Shown piece after piece: positions 19,440 through 34,400 of a stretch of DNA of 64,000 nt. A program made the translations under genes and the position numbers. How positions within the stretch are numbered: position 1 is the first letter of the stretch; every line of letters begins with the position of its first letter. This DNA comes from Azorinus chamasolen (lineage: Eukaryota; Mollusca; Bivalvia; Cardiida; Solecurtidae): assembly GCA_963576725.1 (NCBI GenBank), contig OY755242.1, forward strand, positions 58,882,480-58,946,479, given 5' to 3'. The notes below the pieces were generated by a model. It searched no databases, had not been told where the DNA came from, and saw only the letters and a list, made by a program, of their open reading frames with translations.

Positions 19440-22400
19440 TTATTTTCGTTATTCTGAATAAGGAACCGGGAATAAGTAGCTAACTTCACATCCAGTTACT
19501 TATTCGATTATTTTCGTTTTTGTGAATAACGAACCGGGAATAGGTAGCTAACTTCACATCCCGTTACTTATTCGATTATTTTCGTTATTCTGAATAACGA
19601 ACCGGGAATAAGTAGCTAACTTCACATCCCGTTACTTATTCGATTATTTTCGTTTTTGTGAATAACGAACCGGGAATAAGTAGCCAACTTCACGTCCCGT
19701 TACTTATTCGATTATTTTCGTTATTCTGAATAACGAACCGGGAATAAGTAGCTAACTTCACATCCCGTTACTTATTCAATTATTTTCGTTAATTTGAATA
19801 ACGAACCGGGAATAAGTAGCTAACTTCACATCCAGTTACTTATTCGATTATTTTCGTTTTTGTGAATAACGAACCGGGAATAAGTAGCTAACTTCACATC
19901 CCGTAACTTATTCGATTATTTTCATTATTCTGAATAACGAACCGGGAATAAGTAGCTAACTTTACATCCCGTTACTTTTTCAATTATTTTCATTATTTTG
20001 AATAAGGAACCGGGAATAAGTAGCTAACTTCACATCCAGTTACTTATTCGATTATTTTCGTTTTTGTGAATAACGAACCGGGAATAGGTAGCTAACTTCA
20101 CATCCCGTTACTTATTCGATAATTTTCGTTTTTGTGAATAAGGAACCGGGAATAAGTAGCTAACTTCACATCCCGTTACTTATTCGATATTTTCGTTTTT
20201 GTGAATAACGAACCGGAAATAAGTAGCTAACTTCACATCCCGTTACTTATTCGATATTTTCGTTTTGTGAATAAGGAACCGGGAATAAGTAGCTAACTTC
20301 ACATCCCGTTACTTATTCGATTATTTTCATTATTCTGAATAACGAACCGGGAATAAGTAGCTAACTTCACATCCCGTTACTTATTCAATTATTTTCATTA
20401 TTTTGAATAAGGAACCGGGAATAAGTAGCTAACTTCACATCCCGTTACTTATTCGATTATTTTCGTTTTTGTGAATAACGAACCGGGAATAGGTAGCTAA
20501 CTTCACATCCCGTTACTTATTCGACTATTTTCGTTATTCTGAAAAACGAACCGGGAATAAGTAGCTAACTTCACATCCTGTTACTTATTCGATTATTTTC
20601 GTTTTTGTGAATAACGAACAGGGAATAAGTAGCTAACATCACGTCCAGTTACTTATTCGATTATTTTCGATTTTGTGAATAACGAACCGGGAATAAGTAG
20701 CTAACTTCACATCCAGTTACTTATTTGATTATTTTTCGTTATTCTGAATAAGGAACCGGGAATAAGTAGCTAACTTCACATCTCGTTACTTATTCAATTA
20801 TTTTCATTATTTTGAATAAGGAACCGGGAATAAGTAGCTAACTTCACATCTAGTTACTTATTCGATTATTTTCGTTTTTGTGAATAACGAACCGGGAATA
20901 AGTAGCTAACTTCACATCAAGTTACTTATTCGATATTTTCGTTTTTGTGAATAAGGAACCGGGAATAAGTAGCTAACTTCACATCCAGTTACTTATTCGA
21001 TTATTTTCGTTTTTGTGAATAACGAACCGGGAATAAGTAGCTAACTTCACGTCCCGTTACTTATTCGATTATTTTCATTATTCTGAATAAGGAACCGGGA
21101 ATAAGTAGCTAACTTCACATCCCGTTACTTATTCAATTATTTTCATTATTTTGAATAAGGAACCGGGAATAAGTAGCTAACTTCACATCCAGTTACTTAT
21201 TCGATTATTTTTGTTTTGTGAATAACGAACCGGGAATAGGTAGCTAACTTCACATCCCGTTACTTATTCGACTATTTTCGTTATTCTGAATAACGAACCG
21301 GGAATAAGTAGCTAACTTCACATCCCGTTACTTATTCGATTATTTTCGTTGTTCTGAATAACGAACCGGGAATAAGTAGCTAACTTCACGTCCAGTTACA
21401 TATTCAATTATTATCGTTAATTTTAATAACGAACCGGGAATAAGTAGCTAACTTCACATCCCGTTACTTATTCGATTATTTTCGCTTTTGTGAATAACGA
21501 ACCGGGAATAAGTAGCTAACTTCACATCCCGTTACTTATTCGATTATTTTCGTTATTCTGAATAACGAACCGGGAATAAGTAGCTAACTTCACATCCCGT
21601 TACTTATTCAATTATTTTCGTTAATTTGAATAACGAACCGGGAATAAGTGGCTAACTTCACATCCAGTTACTTATTCGATTATTTTCGTTTTTGTGAATA
21701 ACGAACCGGGAATAAGTAGCTAACTTCACATCCCGTTACTTATTCGATTATTTTCGTTTTTGTGAATAACAAACCAGGAATAAGTAGCTAACTTCACATC
21801 CCGTTACTTATTCGATTATTTTCGTTTTTGTGAATAACAAACCAGGAATAAGTAGCTAACTTCACATCCCGTTACTTATTCGATTATTTTCGTTTTTGTG
21901 AATAACGAACCGGGAATAAGTAGCTAACTTCACATCCCGTTACTTATTCGATTATTTTCGTTATTCTGAATAAGGAACCGGGAATAAGTAGCTAACTTCA
22001 CATCCAGTTACTTATTCGATTATTTTCGTTTTTGTGAATAACGAACCGGGAATAGGTAGCTAACTTCACATCCCGTTACTTATTCGATTATTTTCGTTAT
22101 TCTGAATAACGAACCGGGAATAAGTAGCTAACTTCACATCCCGTTACTTATTCGATTATTTTCGTTTTTGTGAATAACGAACCGGGAATAAGTAGCCAAC
22201 TTCACGTCCCGTTACTTATTCGATTATTTTCGTTATTCTGAATAACGAACCGGGAATAAGTAGCTAACTTCACATCCCGTTACTTATTCAATTATTTTCG
22301 TTAATTTGAATAACGAACCGGGAATAAGTAGCTAACTTCACATCCAGTTACTTATTCGATTATTTTCGTTTTTGTGAATAACGAACCGGGAATAAGTAGC

Positions 22401-25400
22401 TAACTTCACATCCCGTTACTTATTCGATTATTTTCATTATTCTGAATAACGAACCGGGAATAAGTAGCTAACTTTACATCCCGTTACTTTTTCAATTATT
22501 TTCATTATTTTGAATAAGGAACCGGGAATAAGTAGCTAACTTCACATCCAGTTACTTATTCGATTATTTTCGTTTTTGTGAATAACGAACCGGGAATAGG
22601 TAGCTAACTTCACATCCCGTTACTTATTCGATAATTTTCGTTTTTGTGAATAAGGAACCGGGAATAAGTAGCTAACTTCACATCCCGTTACTTATTCGAT
22701 ATTTTCGTTTTTGTGAATAACGAACCGGAAATAAGTAGCTAACTTCACATCCCGTTACTTATTCGATATTTTCGTTTTGTGAATAAGGAACCGGGAATAA
22801 GTAGCTAACTTCACATCCCGTTACTTATTCGATTATTTTCATTATTCTGAATAACGAACCGGGAATAAGTAGCTAACTTCACATCCCGTTACTTATTCAA
22901 TTATTTTCATTATTTTGAATAAGGAACCGGGAATAAGTAGCTAACTTCACATCCCGTTACTTATTCGATTATTTTCGTTTTTGTGAATAACGAACCGGGA
23001 ATAGGTAGCTAACTTCACATCCCGTTACTTATTCGACTATTTTCGTTATTCTGAAAAACGAACCGGGAATAAGTAGCTAACTTCACATCCTGTTACTTAT
23101 TCGATTATTTTCGTTTTTGTGAATAACGAACAGGGAATAAGTAGCTAACATCACGTCCAGTTACTTATTCGATTATTTTCGATTTTGTGAATAACGAACC
23201 GGGAATAAGTAGCTAACTTCACATCCAGTTACTTATTTGATTATTTTTCGTTATTCTGAATAAGGAACCGGGAATAAGTAGCTAACTTCACATCTCGTTA
23301 CTTATTCAATTATTTTCATTATTTTGAATAAGGAACCGGGAATAAGTAGCTAACTTCACATCTAGTTACTTATTCGATTATTTTCGTTTTTGTGAATAAC
23401 GAACCGGGAATAAGTAGCTAACTTCACATCAAGTTACTTATTCGATATTTTCGTTTTTGTGAATAAGGAACCGGGAATAAGTAGCTAACTTCACATCCAG
23501 TTACTTATTCGATTATTTTCGTTTTTGTGAATAACGAACCGGGAATAAGTAGCTAACTTCACGTCCCGTTACTTATTCGATTATTTTCATTATTCTGAAT
23601 AAGGAACCGGGAATAAGTAGCTAACTTCACATCCCGTTACTTATTCAATTATTTTCATTATTTTGAATAAGGAACCGGGAATAAGTAGCTAACTTCACAT
23701 CCAGTTACTTATTCGATTATTTTTGTTTTTGTGAATAACGAACCGGGAATAGGTAGCTAACTTCACATCCCGTTACTTATTCGACTATTTTCGTTATTCT
23801 GAATAACGAACCGGGAATAAGTAGCTAACTTCACATCCCGTTACTTATTCGATTATTTTCGTTGTTCTGAATAACGAACCGGGAATAAGTAGCTAACTTC
23901 ACGTCCAGTTACATATTCAATTATTTTCGTTAATTTTAATAACGAACCGGGAATAAGTAGCTAACTTCACATCCCGTTACTTATTCGATTATTTTCGCTT
24001 TTGTGAATAACGAACCGGGAATAAGTAGCTAACTTCACATCCCGTTACTTATTCGATTATTTTCGTTATTCTGAATAACGAACCGGGAATAAGTAGCTAA
24101 CTTCACATCCCGTTACTTATTCAATTATTTTCGTTAATTTGAATAACGAACCGGGAATAAGTAGCTAACTTCACATCCAGTTACTTATTCGATTATTTTC
24201 GTTTTTGTGAATAACGAACCGGGAATAGGTAGCTAACTTCACATCCCGTTACTTATTCGATTATTTTCGTTATTCTGAATAACGAACCGGGAATAAGTAG
24301 CTAACTTCACATCCCGTTACTTATTCGATTATTTTCGTTTTTGTGAATAACGAACCGGGAATAAGTAGCCAACTTCACGTCCAGTTACTTATTCGATTAT
24401 TTTCGTTTTTGTGAATAACGAACCGGGAATAAGTAGCTAACTTCACATCCCGTTACTTATTCGATTATTTTCGTTATTCTGAATAACGAACCGGGAATAA
24501 GTAGCTAACTTCACATCCCGTTACTTATTCAATTATTTTCGTTAATTTGAATAACGAACCGGGAATAAGTAGCTAGCTTCACATCCAGTAACTTATTCGA
24601 TTATTTTCGTTTTTGTGAATAACGAACCGGGAATAAGTAGCTAACTTCACATCCCGTTACTTATTCGATTATTTTCATTATTCTGAATAACGAACCGGGA
24701 ATAAGTAGCTAACTTTACATCCCGTTACTTTTTCAATTATTTTCATTATTTTGAATAAGGAACCGGGAATAAGTAGCTAACTTCACATCCAGTTACTTAT
24801 TCGATTATTTTCGTTTTTGTGAATAACGAACCGGGAATAGGTAGCTAACTTCACATCCCGTTACTTATTCGATTATTTTCGTTTTTGTGAATAAGGAACC
24901 GGGAATAAGTAGCTAACTTCACATCCCGTTACTTATTCGATATTTTCGTTTTTGTGAATAACGAACCGGGAATAAGTAGCTAACTTCACATCCCGTTACT
25001 TATTCGATATTTTCGTTTTGTGAATAAGGAACCGGGAATAAGTAGCTAACTTCACATCCCGTTACTTATTCGATTATTTTCATTATTCTGAATAACGAAC
25101 CGGGAATAAGTAGCTAACTTCACATCCCGTTACTTATTCAATTATTTTCATTATTTTGAATAAGGAACCGGGAATAAGTAGCTAACTTCACATCCAGTTA
25201 CTTATTCGATTATTTTCGTTTTTGTGAATAACGAACCGGGAATAGGTAGCTAACTTCACATCCCGTTACTTATTCGACTATTTTCGTTATTCTGAAAAAC
25301 GAACCGGGAATAAGTAGCTAACTTCACATCCTGTTACTTATTCGATTATTTTCGTTTTTGTGAATAACGAACAGGGAATAAGTAGCTAACATCACGTCCA

Positions 25401-28400
25401 GTTACTTATTCGATTATTTTCGATTTTGTGAATAACGAACCGGGAATAAGTAGCTAACTTCACATCCCGTTACTTATTTGATTATTTTTCATTATTCTGA
25501 ATAAGGAACCGGGAATAAGTAGCTAACTTCACATCTCGTTACTTATTCAATTATTTTCATTATTTTGAATAAGGAACCGGGAATAAGTAGCTAACTTCAC
25601 ATCTAGTTACTTATTCGATTATTTTCGTTTTTGTGAATAACGAACCGGGAATAAGTAGCTAACTTCACATCCCGTTACTTATTCGATATTTTCGTTTTTG
25701 TGAATAAGGAACCGGGAATAAGTAGCTAACTTCACATCCAGTTACTTATTCGATTATTTTCGTTTTTGTGAATAACGAACCGGGAATAAGTAGCTAACTT
25801 CACGTCCCGTTACTTATTCGATTATTTTCATTATTCTGAATAAGGAACCGGGAATAAGTAGCTAACTTCACATCCCGTTACTTATTCAATTATTTTCATT
25901 ATTTTGAATAAGGAACCGGGAATAAGTAGCTAACTTCACATCCAGTTACTTATTCGATTATTTTCGTTTTTGTGAATAACGAACCGGGAATAGGTAGCTA
26001 ACTTCACATCCCGTTACTTATTCGACTATTTTCGTTATTCTGAATAACGAACCGGGAATAAGTAGCTAACTTCACATCCAGTTACTTATTCGATTATTTT
26101 CGTTGTTCTGAATAACGAACCGGGAATAAGTAGCTAACTTCACGTCCAGTTACATATTCAATTATTTTCGTTAATTTTAATAACGAACCGGGAATAAGTA
26201 GCTAACTTCACATCCCGTTACTTATTCGATTATTTTCGCTTTTGTGAATAACGAACCGGGAATAAGTAGCTAACTTCACATCCCGTTACTTATTCGATTA
26301 TTTTCGTTATTCTGAATAACGAACCGGGAATAAGTAGCTAACTTCACATCCCGTTACTTATTCAATTATTTTCGTTAATTTGAATAACGAACCGGGAATA
26401 AGTGGCTAACTTCACATCCAGTTACTTATTCGATTATTTTCGTTTTTGTGAATAACGAACCGGGAATAAGTAGCTAACTTCACATCCCGTTACTTATTCG
26501 ATTATTTTCGTTTTTGTGAATAACAAACCAGGAATAAGTAGCTAACTTCACATCCCGTTACTTATTCGATTATTTTCGTTTTTGTGAATAACGAACCGGG
26601 AATAAGTAGCTAACTTCACATCCTGTTACTTATTCGATTATTTTCGTTATTCTGAATAAGGAACCGGGAATAAGTAGCTAACTTCACATCCAGTTACTTA
26701 TTCGATTATTTTCGTTTTTGTGAATAACGAACCGGGAATAGGTAGCTAACTTCACATCCCGTTACTTATTCGATTATTTTCGTTATTCTGAATAACGAAC
26801 CGGGAATAAGTAGCTAACTTCACATCCCGTTACTTATTCGATTATTTTCGTTTTTGTGAATAACGAACCGGGAATAAGTAGCCAACTTCACGTCCAGTTA
26901 CTTATTCGATTATTTTCGTTTTTGTGAATAACGAACCGGGAATAAGTAGCTAACTTCACATCCCGTTACTTATTCGATTATTTTCGTTATTCTGAATAAC
27001 GAACCGGGAATAAGTAGCTAACTTCACATCCCGTTACTTATTCAATTATTTTCGTTAATTTGAATAACGAACCGGGAATAAGTAGCTAACTTCACATCCA
27101 GTTACTTATTCGATTATTTTCGTTTTTGTGAATAACGAACCGGGAATAAGTAGCTAACTTCACATCCCGTTACTTATTCGATTATTTTCATTATTCTGAA
27201 TAACGAACCGGGAATAAGTAGCTAACTTTACATCCCGTTACTTTTTCAATTATTTTCATTATTTTGAATAAGGAACCGGGAATAAGTAGCTAACTTCACA
27301 TCCAGTTACTTATTCGATTATTTTCGTTTTTGTGAATAACGAACCGGGAATAGGTAGCTAACTTCACATCCCGTTACTTATTCGATTATTTTCGTTTTTG
27401 TGAATAAGGAACCGGGAATAAGTAGCTAACTTCACATCCCGTTACTTATTCGATATTTTCGTTTTTGTGAATAACGAACCGGGAATAAGTAGCTAACTTC
27501 ACATCCCGTTACTTATTCGATTATTTTCATTATTCTGAATAACGAACCGGGAATAAGTAGCTAACTTTACATCCCGTTACTTTTTCAATTATTTTCATTA
27601 TTTTGAATAAGGAACCGGGAATAAGTAGCTAACTTCACATCCAGTTACTTATTCGATTATTTTCGTTTTTGTGAATAACGAACCGGGAATAGGTAGCTAA
27701 CTTCACATCCCGTTACTTATTCGATTATTTTCGTTTTTGTGAATAAGGAACCGGGAATAAGTAGCTAACTTCACATCCCGTTACTTATTCGATATTTTCG
27801 TTTTTGTGAATAACGAACCGGGAATAAGTAGCTAACTTCACATCCCGTTACTTATTCGATATTTTCGTTTTGTGAATAAGGAACCGGGAATAAGTAGCTA
27901 ACTTCACATCCCGTTACTTATTCGATTATTTTCATTATTCTGAATAACGAACCGGGAATAAGTAGCTAACTTCACATCCCGTTACTTATTCAATTATTTT
28001 CATTATTTTGAATAAGGAACCGGGAATAAGTAGCTAACTTCACATCCAGTTACTTATTCGATTATTTTCGTTTTTGTGAATAACGAACCGGGAATAGGTA
28101 GCTAACTTCACATCCCGTTACTTATTCGACTATTTTCGTTATTCTGAAAACCGAACCGGGAATAAGTAGCTAACTTCACATCCTGTTACTTATTCGATTA
28201 TTTTCGTTTTTGTGAATAACGAACAGGGAATAAGTAGCTAACATCACGTCCAGTTACTTATTCGATTATTTTCGATTTTGTGAATAACGAACCGGGAATA
28301 AGTAGCTAACTTCACATCCCGTTACTTATTTGATTATTTTTCATTATTCTGAATAAGGAACCGGGAATAAGTAGCTAACTTCACATCTCGTTACTTATTC

Positions 28401-31400
28401 AATTATTTTCATTATTTTGAATAAGGAACCGGGAATAAGTAGCTAACTTCACATCTAGTTACTTATTCGATTATTTTCGTTTTTGTGAATAACGAACCGG
28501 GAATAAGTAGCTAACTTCACATCCCGTTACTTATTCGATATTTTCGTTTTTGTGAATAAGGAACCGGGAATAAGTAGCTAACTTCACATCCAGTTACTTA
28601 TTCGATTATTTTCGTTTTTGTGAATAACGAACCGGGAATAAGTAGCTAACTTCACGTCCCGTTACTTATTCGATTATTTTCATTATTCTGAATAAGGAAC
28701 CGGGAATAAGTAGCTAACTTCACATCCCGTTACTTATTCAATTATTTTCATTATTTTGAATAAGGAACCGGGAATAAGTAGCTAACTTCACATCCAGTTA
28801 CTTATTCGATTATTTTCGTTTTTGTGAATAACGAACCGGGAATAGGTAGCTAACTTCACATCCCGTTACTTATTCGACTATTTTCGTTATTCTGAATAAC
28901 GAACCGGGAATAAGTAGCTAACTTCACATCCAGTTACTTATTCGATTATTTTCGTTGTTCTGAATAACGAACCGGGAATAAGTAGCTAACTTCACGTCCA
29001 GTTACATATTCAATTATTTTCGTTAATTTTAATAACGAACCGGGAATAAGTAGCTAACTTCACATCCCGTTACTTATTCGATTATTTTCGCTTTTGTGAA
29101 TAACGAACCGGGAATAAGTAGCTAACTTCACATCCCGTTACTTATTCGATTATTTTCGTTATTCTGAATAACGAACCGGGAATAAGTAGCTAACTTCACA
29201 TCCCGTTACTTATTCAATTATTTTCGTTAATTTAAATAACGAACCGGGAATAAGTGGCTAACTTCACATCCAGTTACTTATTCGATTATTTTCGTTTTTG
29301 TGAATAACGAACCGGGAATAAGTAGCTAACTTCACATCCCGTTACTTATTCGATTATTTTCGTTTTTGTGAATAACAAACCAGGAATAAGTAGCTAACTT
29401 CACATCCCGTTACTTATTCGATTATTTTCGTTTTTGTGAATAACGAACCGGGAATAAGTAGCTAACTTCACATCCCGTTACTTATTCGATTATTTTCGTT
29501 ATTCTGAATAAGGAACCGGGAATAAGTAGCTAACTTCACATCCAGTTACTTATTCGATTATTTTCGTTTTTGTGAATAACGAACCGGGAATAGGTAGCTA
29601 ACTTCACATCCCGTTACTTATTCGACTATTTTCGTTATTCTGAATAACGAACCGGGAATAAGTAGCTAACTTCACATCCCGTTACTTATTCGATTATTTT
29701 CGTTTTTGTGAATAACGAACCGGGAATAAGTAGCCAACTTCACGTCCAGTTACTTATTCGATTATTTTCGTTTTTGTGAATAACGAACCGGGAATAAGTA
29801 GCTAACTTCACATCCCGTTACTTATTCGATTATTTTCGTTATTCTGAATAACGAACCGGGAATAAGTAGCTAACTTCACATCCCGTTACTTATTCAATTA
29901 TTTTCGTTAATTTGAATAACGAACCGGGAATAAGTAGCTAACTTCACATCCCGTTACTTATTCGATTATTTTCGTTTTTGTGAATAACGAACCGGGAATA
30001 AGTAGCTAACTTCACATCCCGTTACTTATTCGATTATTTTCGTTTTTGTGAATAACGAACCGGGAATAGGTAGCTAACTTCACATCCAGTTACTTATTCG
30101 ACAATTTTCGTTTTTGTGAATAACGAACCGGGAATAAGTAGCTAACTTCACACCCCGTTACTTATTCGATATTTTCGTTTTTGTGAATAAGGAACCGGGA
30201 ATAAGTAGCTAACTTCACATCCCGTTACTTATTCGATTATTTTCATTATTCTGAATAACGAACCGGGAATAAGTAGCTAACTTCACATCCCGTTACTTAT
30301 TCAATTATTTTCATTATTTTGAATAAGGAACCGGGAATAAGTAGCTAACTTCACATCCCGTTACTTATTCGATTATTTTCATTATTCTGAATAACGAACC
30401 GGGAATAAGTAGCTAATTTCACATCCCGTTACTTATTCAATTATTTTCATTATTTTGAATAAGGAACCGGGAATAAGTAACTAACTTCACATCCAGTTAC
30501 TTATTCGATTATTTTCGTTTTTGTGAATAACGAACCGGGAATAGGTAGGTAACTTCACATCCCGTTACTTATTCGACTATTTTCGTTATTCTGAATAAGG
30601 AACCGGGAATAAGTAGCTAACTTCACATCCCGTTACTTATTCGATATTTTCGTTTTTGTGAATAACGAACCGGGAATAAGTAGCTAACTTCACATCCCGT
30701 TACTTATTCGATATTTTCGTTTTGTGAATAAGGAACCGGGAATAAGTAGCTAACTTCACATCCCGTTACTTATTCGATTATTTTCATTATTCTGAATAAC
30801 GAACCGGGAATAAGTAGCTAACTTCACATCCAGTTACTTATTCGATTATTTTCGTTTTTGTGAATAACGAACCGGGAATAGGTAGCTAACTTCACATCCC
30901 GTTACTTATTCGACTATTTTCGTTATTCTGAAAAACGAACCGGGAATAAGTAGCTAACTTCACATCCTGTTACTTATTCAATTATTTTCATTATTTTGAA
31001 TAAGGAACCGGGAATAAGTAACTAACTTCACATCCAGTTACTTATTCGATTATTTTCGTTTTTGTGAATAACGAACCGGGAATAGGTAGCTAACTTCACA
31101 TCCCGTTACTTATTCGACTATTTTCGTTATTCTGAATAAGGAACCGGGAATAAGTAGCTAACTTCACATCCCGTTACTTATTCGATATTTTCGTTTTTGT
31201 GAATAACGAACCGGGAATAAGTAGCTCACTTCACATCCCGTTACTTATTCGATATTTTCGTTTTGTGAATAAGGAACCGGGAATAAGTAGCTAACTTCAC
31301 ATCCTGTTACTTATTCGATTATTTTCATTATTCTGAATAACGAACCGGGAATAAGTAGCTAACTTCACATCCCGTTACTTATTCAATTATTTTCATTATT

Positions 31401-34400
31401 TTGAATAAGGAACCGGGAATAAGTAGCTAACATCACGTCCAGTTACTTATTCGATTATTTTCGATTTTGTGAATAACGAACCGGGAATAAGTAGCTAACT
31501 TCACATCCCGTTACTTATTTGATTATTTTTCGTTATTCTGAATAAGGAACCGGGAATAAGTAGCTAACTTCACATCTCGTTACTTATTCAATTATTTTCA
31601 TTATTTTGAATAAGGAACCGGGAATAAGTAGCTAACTTCACATCCAGTTACTTATTCGATTATTTTCGTTTTTGTGAATAACGAACCGGGAATAAGTAGC
31701 TAACTTCACATCCCGTTACTTATTCGATATTTTCGTTTTTGTGAATAAGGAACCGGGAATAAGTAGCTAACTTCACATCCAGTTACTTATTCGATTATTT
31801 TCGTTTTTGTGAATAACGAACCGGGAATAAGTAGCTAACTTCACGTCCCGTTACTTATTCGATTATTTTACATTATTCTGAATAAGGAACCGGGAATAAG
31901 TAGCTAACTTCACATCCCGTTACTTATTCAATTATTTTCATTATTTTGAATAAGGAACCGGGAATAAGTAGCTAACTTCACATCCAGTTACTTATTCGAT
32001 TATTTTCGTTTTTGTGAATAACGAACCGGGAATAGGTAGCTAACTTCACATCCCGTTACTTATTCGACTATTTTCGTTATTCTGAATAACGAACCGGGAA
32101 TAAGTAGCTAACTTCACATCCCGTTACTTATTCGATTATTTTCGTTGTTCTGAATAACGAACCGGGAATAAGTAGCTAACTTCACGTCCAGTTACATATT
32201 CAATTATTTTCGTTAATTTTAATAACGAACCGGGAATAAGTAGCTAACTTCACATCCCGTTACTTATTCGATTATTTTCGCTTTTGTAAATAACGAACCG
32301 GGAATAAGTAGCTAACTTCACATCCAGTTACCTATTCGATTATTTTCGTTATTCTGAATAACGAACCGGGAATAAGTAGCTAACTTCACATCCCGTTACT
32401 TATTCAATTATTTTCGTTAATTTGAATAACGAACCGGGAATAAGTGGCTAACTTCACATCCAGTTACTTATTCGATTATTTTCGTTTTTGTGAATAACGA
32501 ACCGGGAATAAGTAGCTAACTTCACATCCCGTTACTTATTCGATTATTTTCGTTTTTGTGAATAACAAACCAGGAATAAGTAGCTAACTTCACATCCCGT
32601 TACTTATTCGATTATTTTCGTTTTTGTGAATAACGAACCGGGAATAAGTAGCTAACTTCACATCCCGTTACTTATTCGATTATTTTCGTTATTCTGAATA
32701 AGGAACAGGGAATAAGTAGCTAACTTCACATCCAGTTACTTATTCGATTATTTTCGTTTTTGTGAATAACGAACCGGGAATAGGTAGCTAACTTCACATC
32801 CAGTTACTTATTCGATTATTTTCGTTTTTGTGAATAACGAACCGGGAATAGGTAGCTAACTTCACATCCCGTTACTTATTCGACTATTTTCGTTATTCTG
32901 AAAAACGAACCGGGAATAAGTAGCTAACTTCACATCCTGTTACTTATTCGATTATTTTCGTTTTTGTGAATAACGAACAGGGAATAAGTAGCTAACATCA
33001 CGTCCAGTTACTTATTCGATTATTTTCGATTTTGTGAATAAGGAACCGGGAATAAGTAGCTAACTTCACATCCCGTTACTTATTTGATTATTTTTCGTTA
33101 TTCTGAATAAGGAACCGGGAATAAGTAGCTAACTTCACATCTCGTTACTTATTCAATTATTTTCATTATTTTGAATAAGGAACCGGGAATAAGTAGCTAA
33201 CTTCACATCTAGTTACTTATTCGATTATTTTCGTTTTTGTGAATAACGAACCGGGAATAAGTAGCTAACTTCACATCCCGTTACTTATTCGATATTTTCG
33301 TTTTTGTGAATAAGGAACCGGGAATAAGTAGCTAACTTCACATCCAGTTACTTATTCGATTATTTTCGTTTTTGTGAATAACGAACCGGGAATAAGTAGC
33401 TAACTTCACGTCCCGTTACTTATTCGATTATTTTCATTATTCTGAATAAGGAACCGGGAATAAGTAGCTAACTTCACATCCCGTTACTTATTCAATTATT
33501 TTCATTATTTTGAATAAGGAACCGGGAATAAGTAGCTAACTTCACATCCAGTTACTTATTCGATTATTTTCGTTTTTGTGAATAACGAACCGGGAATAGG
33601 TAGCTAACTTCACATCCCGTTACTTATTCGACTATTTTCGTTATTCTGAATAACGAACCGGGAATAAGTAGCTAACTTCACGTCCAGTTACATATTCAAT
33701 TATTTTCGTTAATTTTAATAACGAACCGGGAATAAGTAGCTAACTTCACATCCCGTTACTTATTCGATTATTTTCGCTTTTGTGAATAACGAACCGGGAA
33801 TAAGTAGCTAACTTCACATCCCGTTACTTATTCGATTATTTTCGTTAATTTGAATAACGAACCGGGAATAAGTGGCTAACTTCACATCCAGTTACTTATT
33901 CGATTATTTTCGTTTTTGTGAATAACGAACCGGGAATAAGTAGCTAACTTCACATCCCGTTACTTATTCGATTATTTTCGTTTTTGTGAATAACAAACCA
34001 GGAATAAGTAGCTAACTTCACATCCCGTTACTTATTCGATTATTTTCGTTTTTGTGAATAACGAACCGGGAATAAGTAGCTAACTTCACATCCCGTTACT
34101 TATTCGATTATTTTCGTTATTCTGAATAACGAACCGGGAATAAGTAGCTAACTTCACATCTCGTTACTTATTCAATTATTTTCATTATTTTGAATAAGGA
34201 ACCGGGAATAAGTAGCTAACTTCACATCCAGTTACTTATTCGATTATTTTCGTTTTTGTGAATTACGAACCGGGAATAAGTAGCTAACTTCACATCCCGT
34301 TACTTATTCAATTATTTTCATTATTTTGAATAAGGAACCGGGAATAAGTAGCTAACTTCACATCCAGTTACTTATTCGACTATTTTCGTTTTTGTGAATA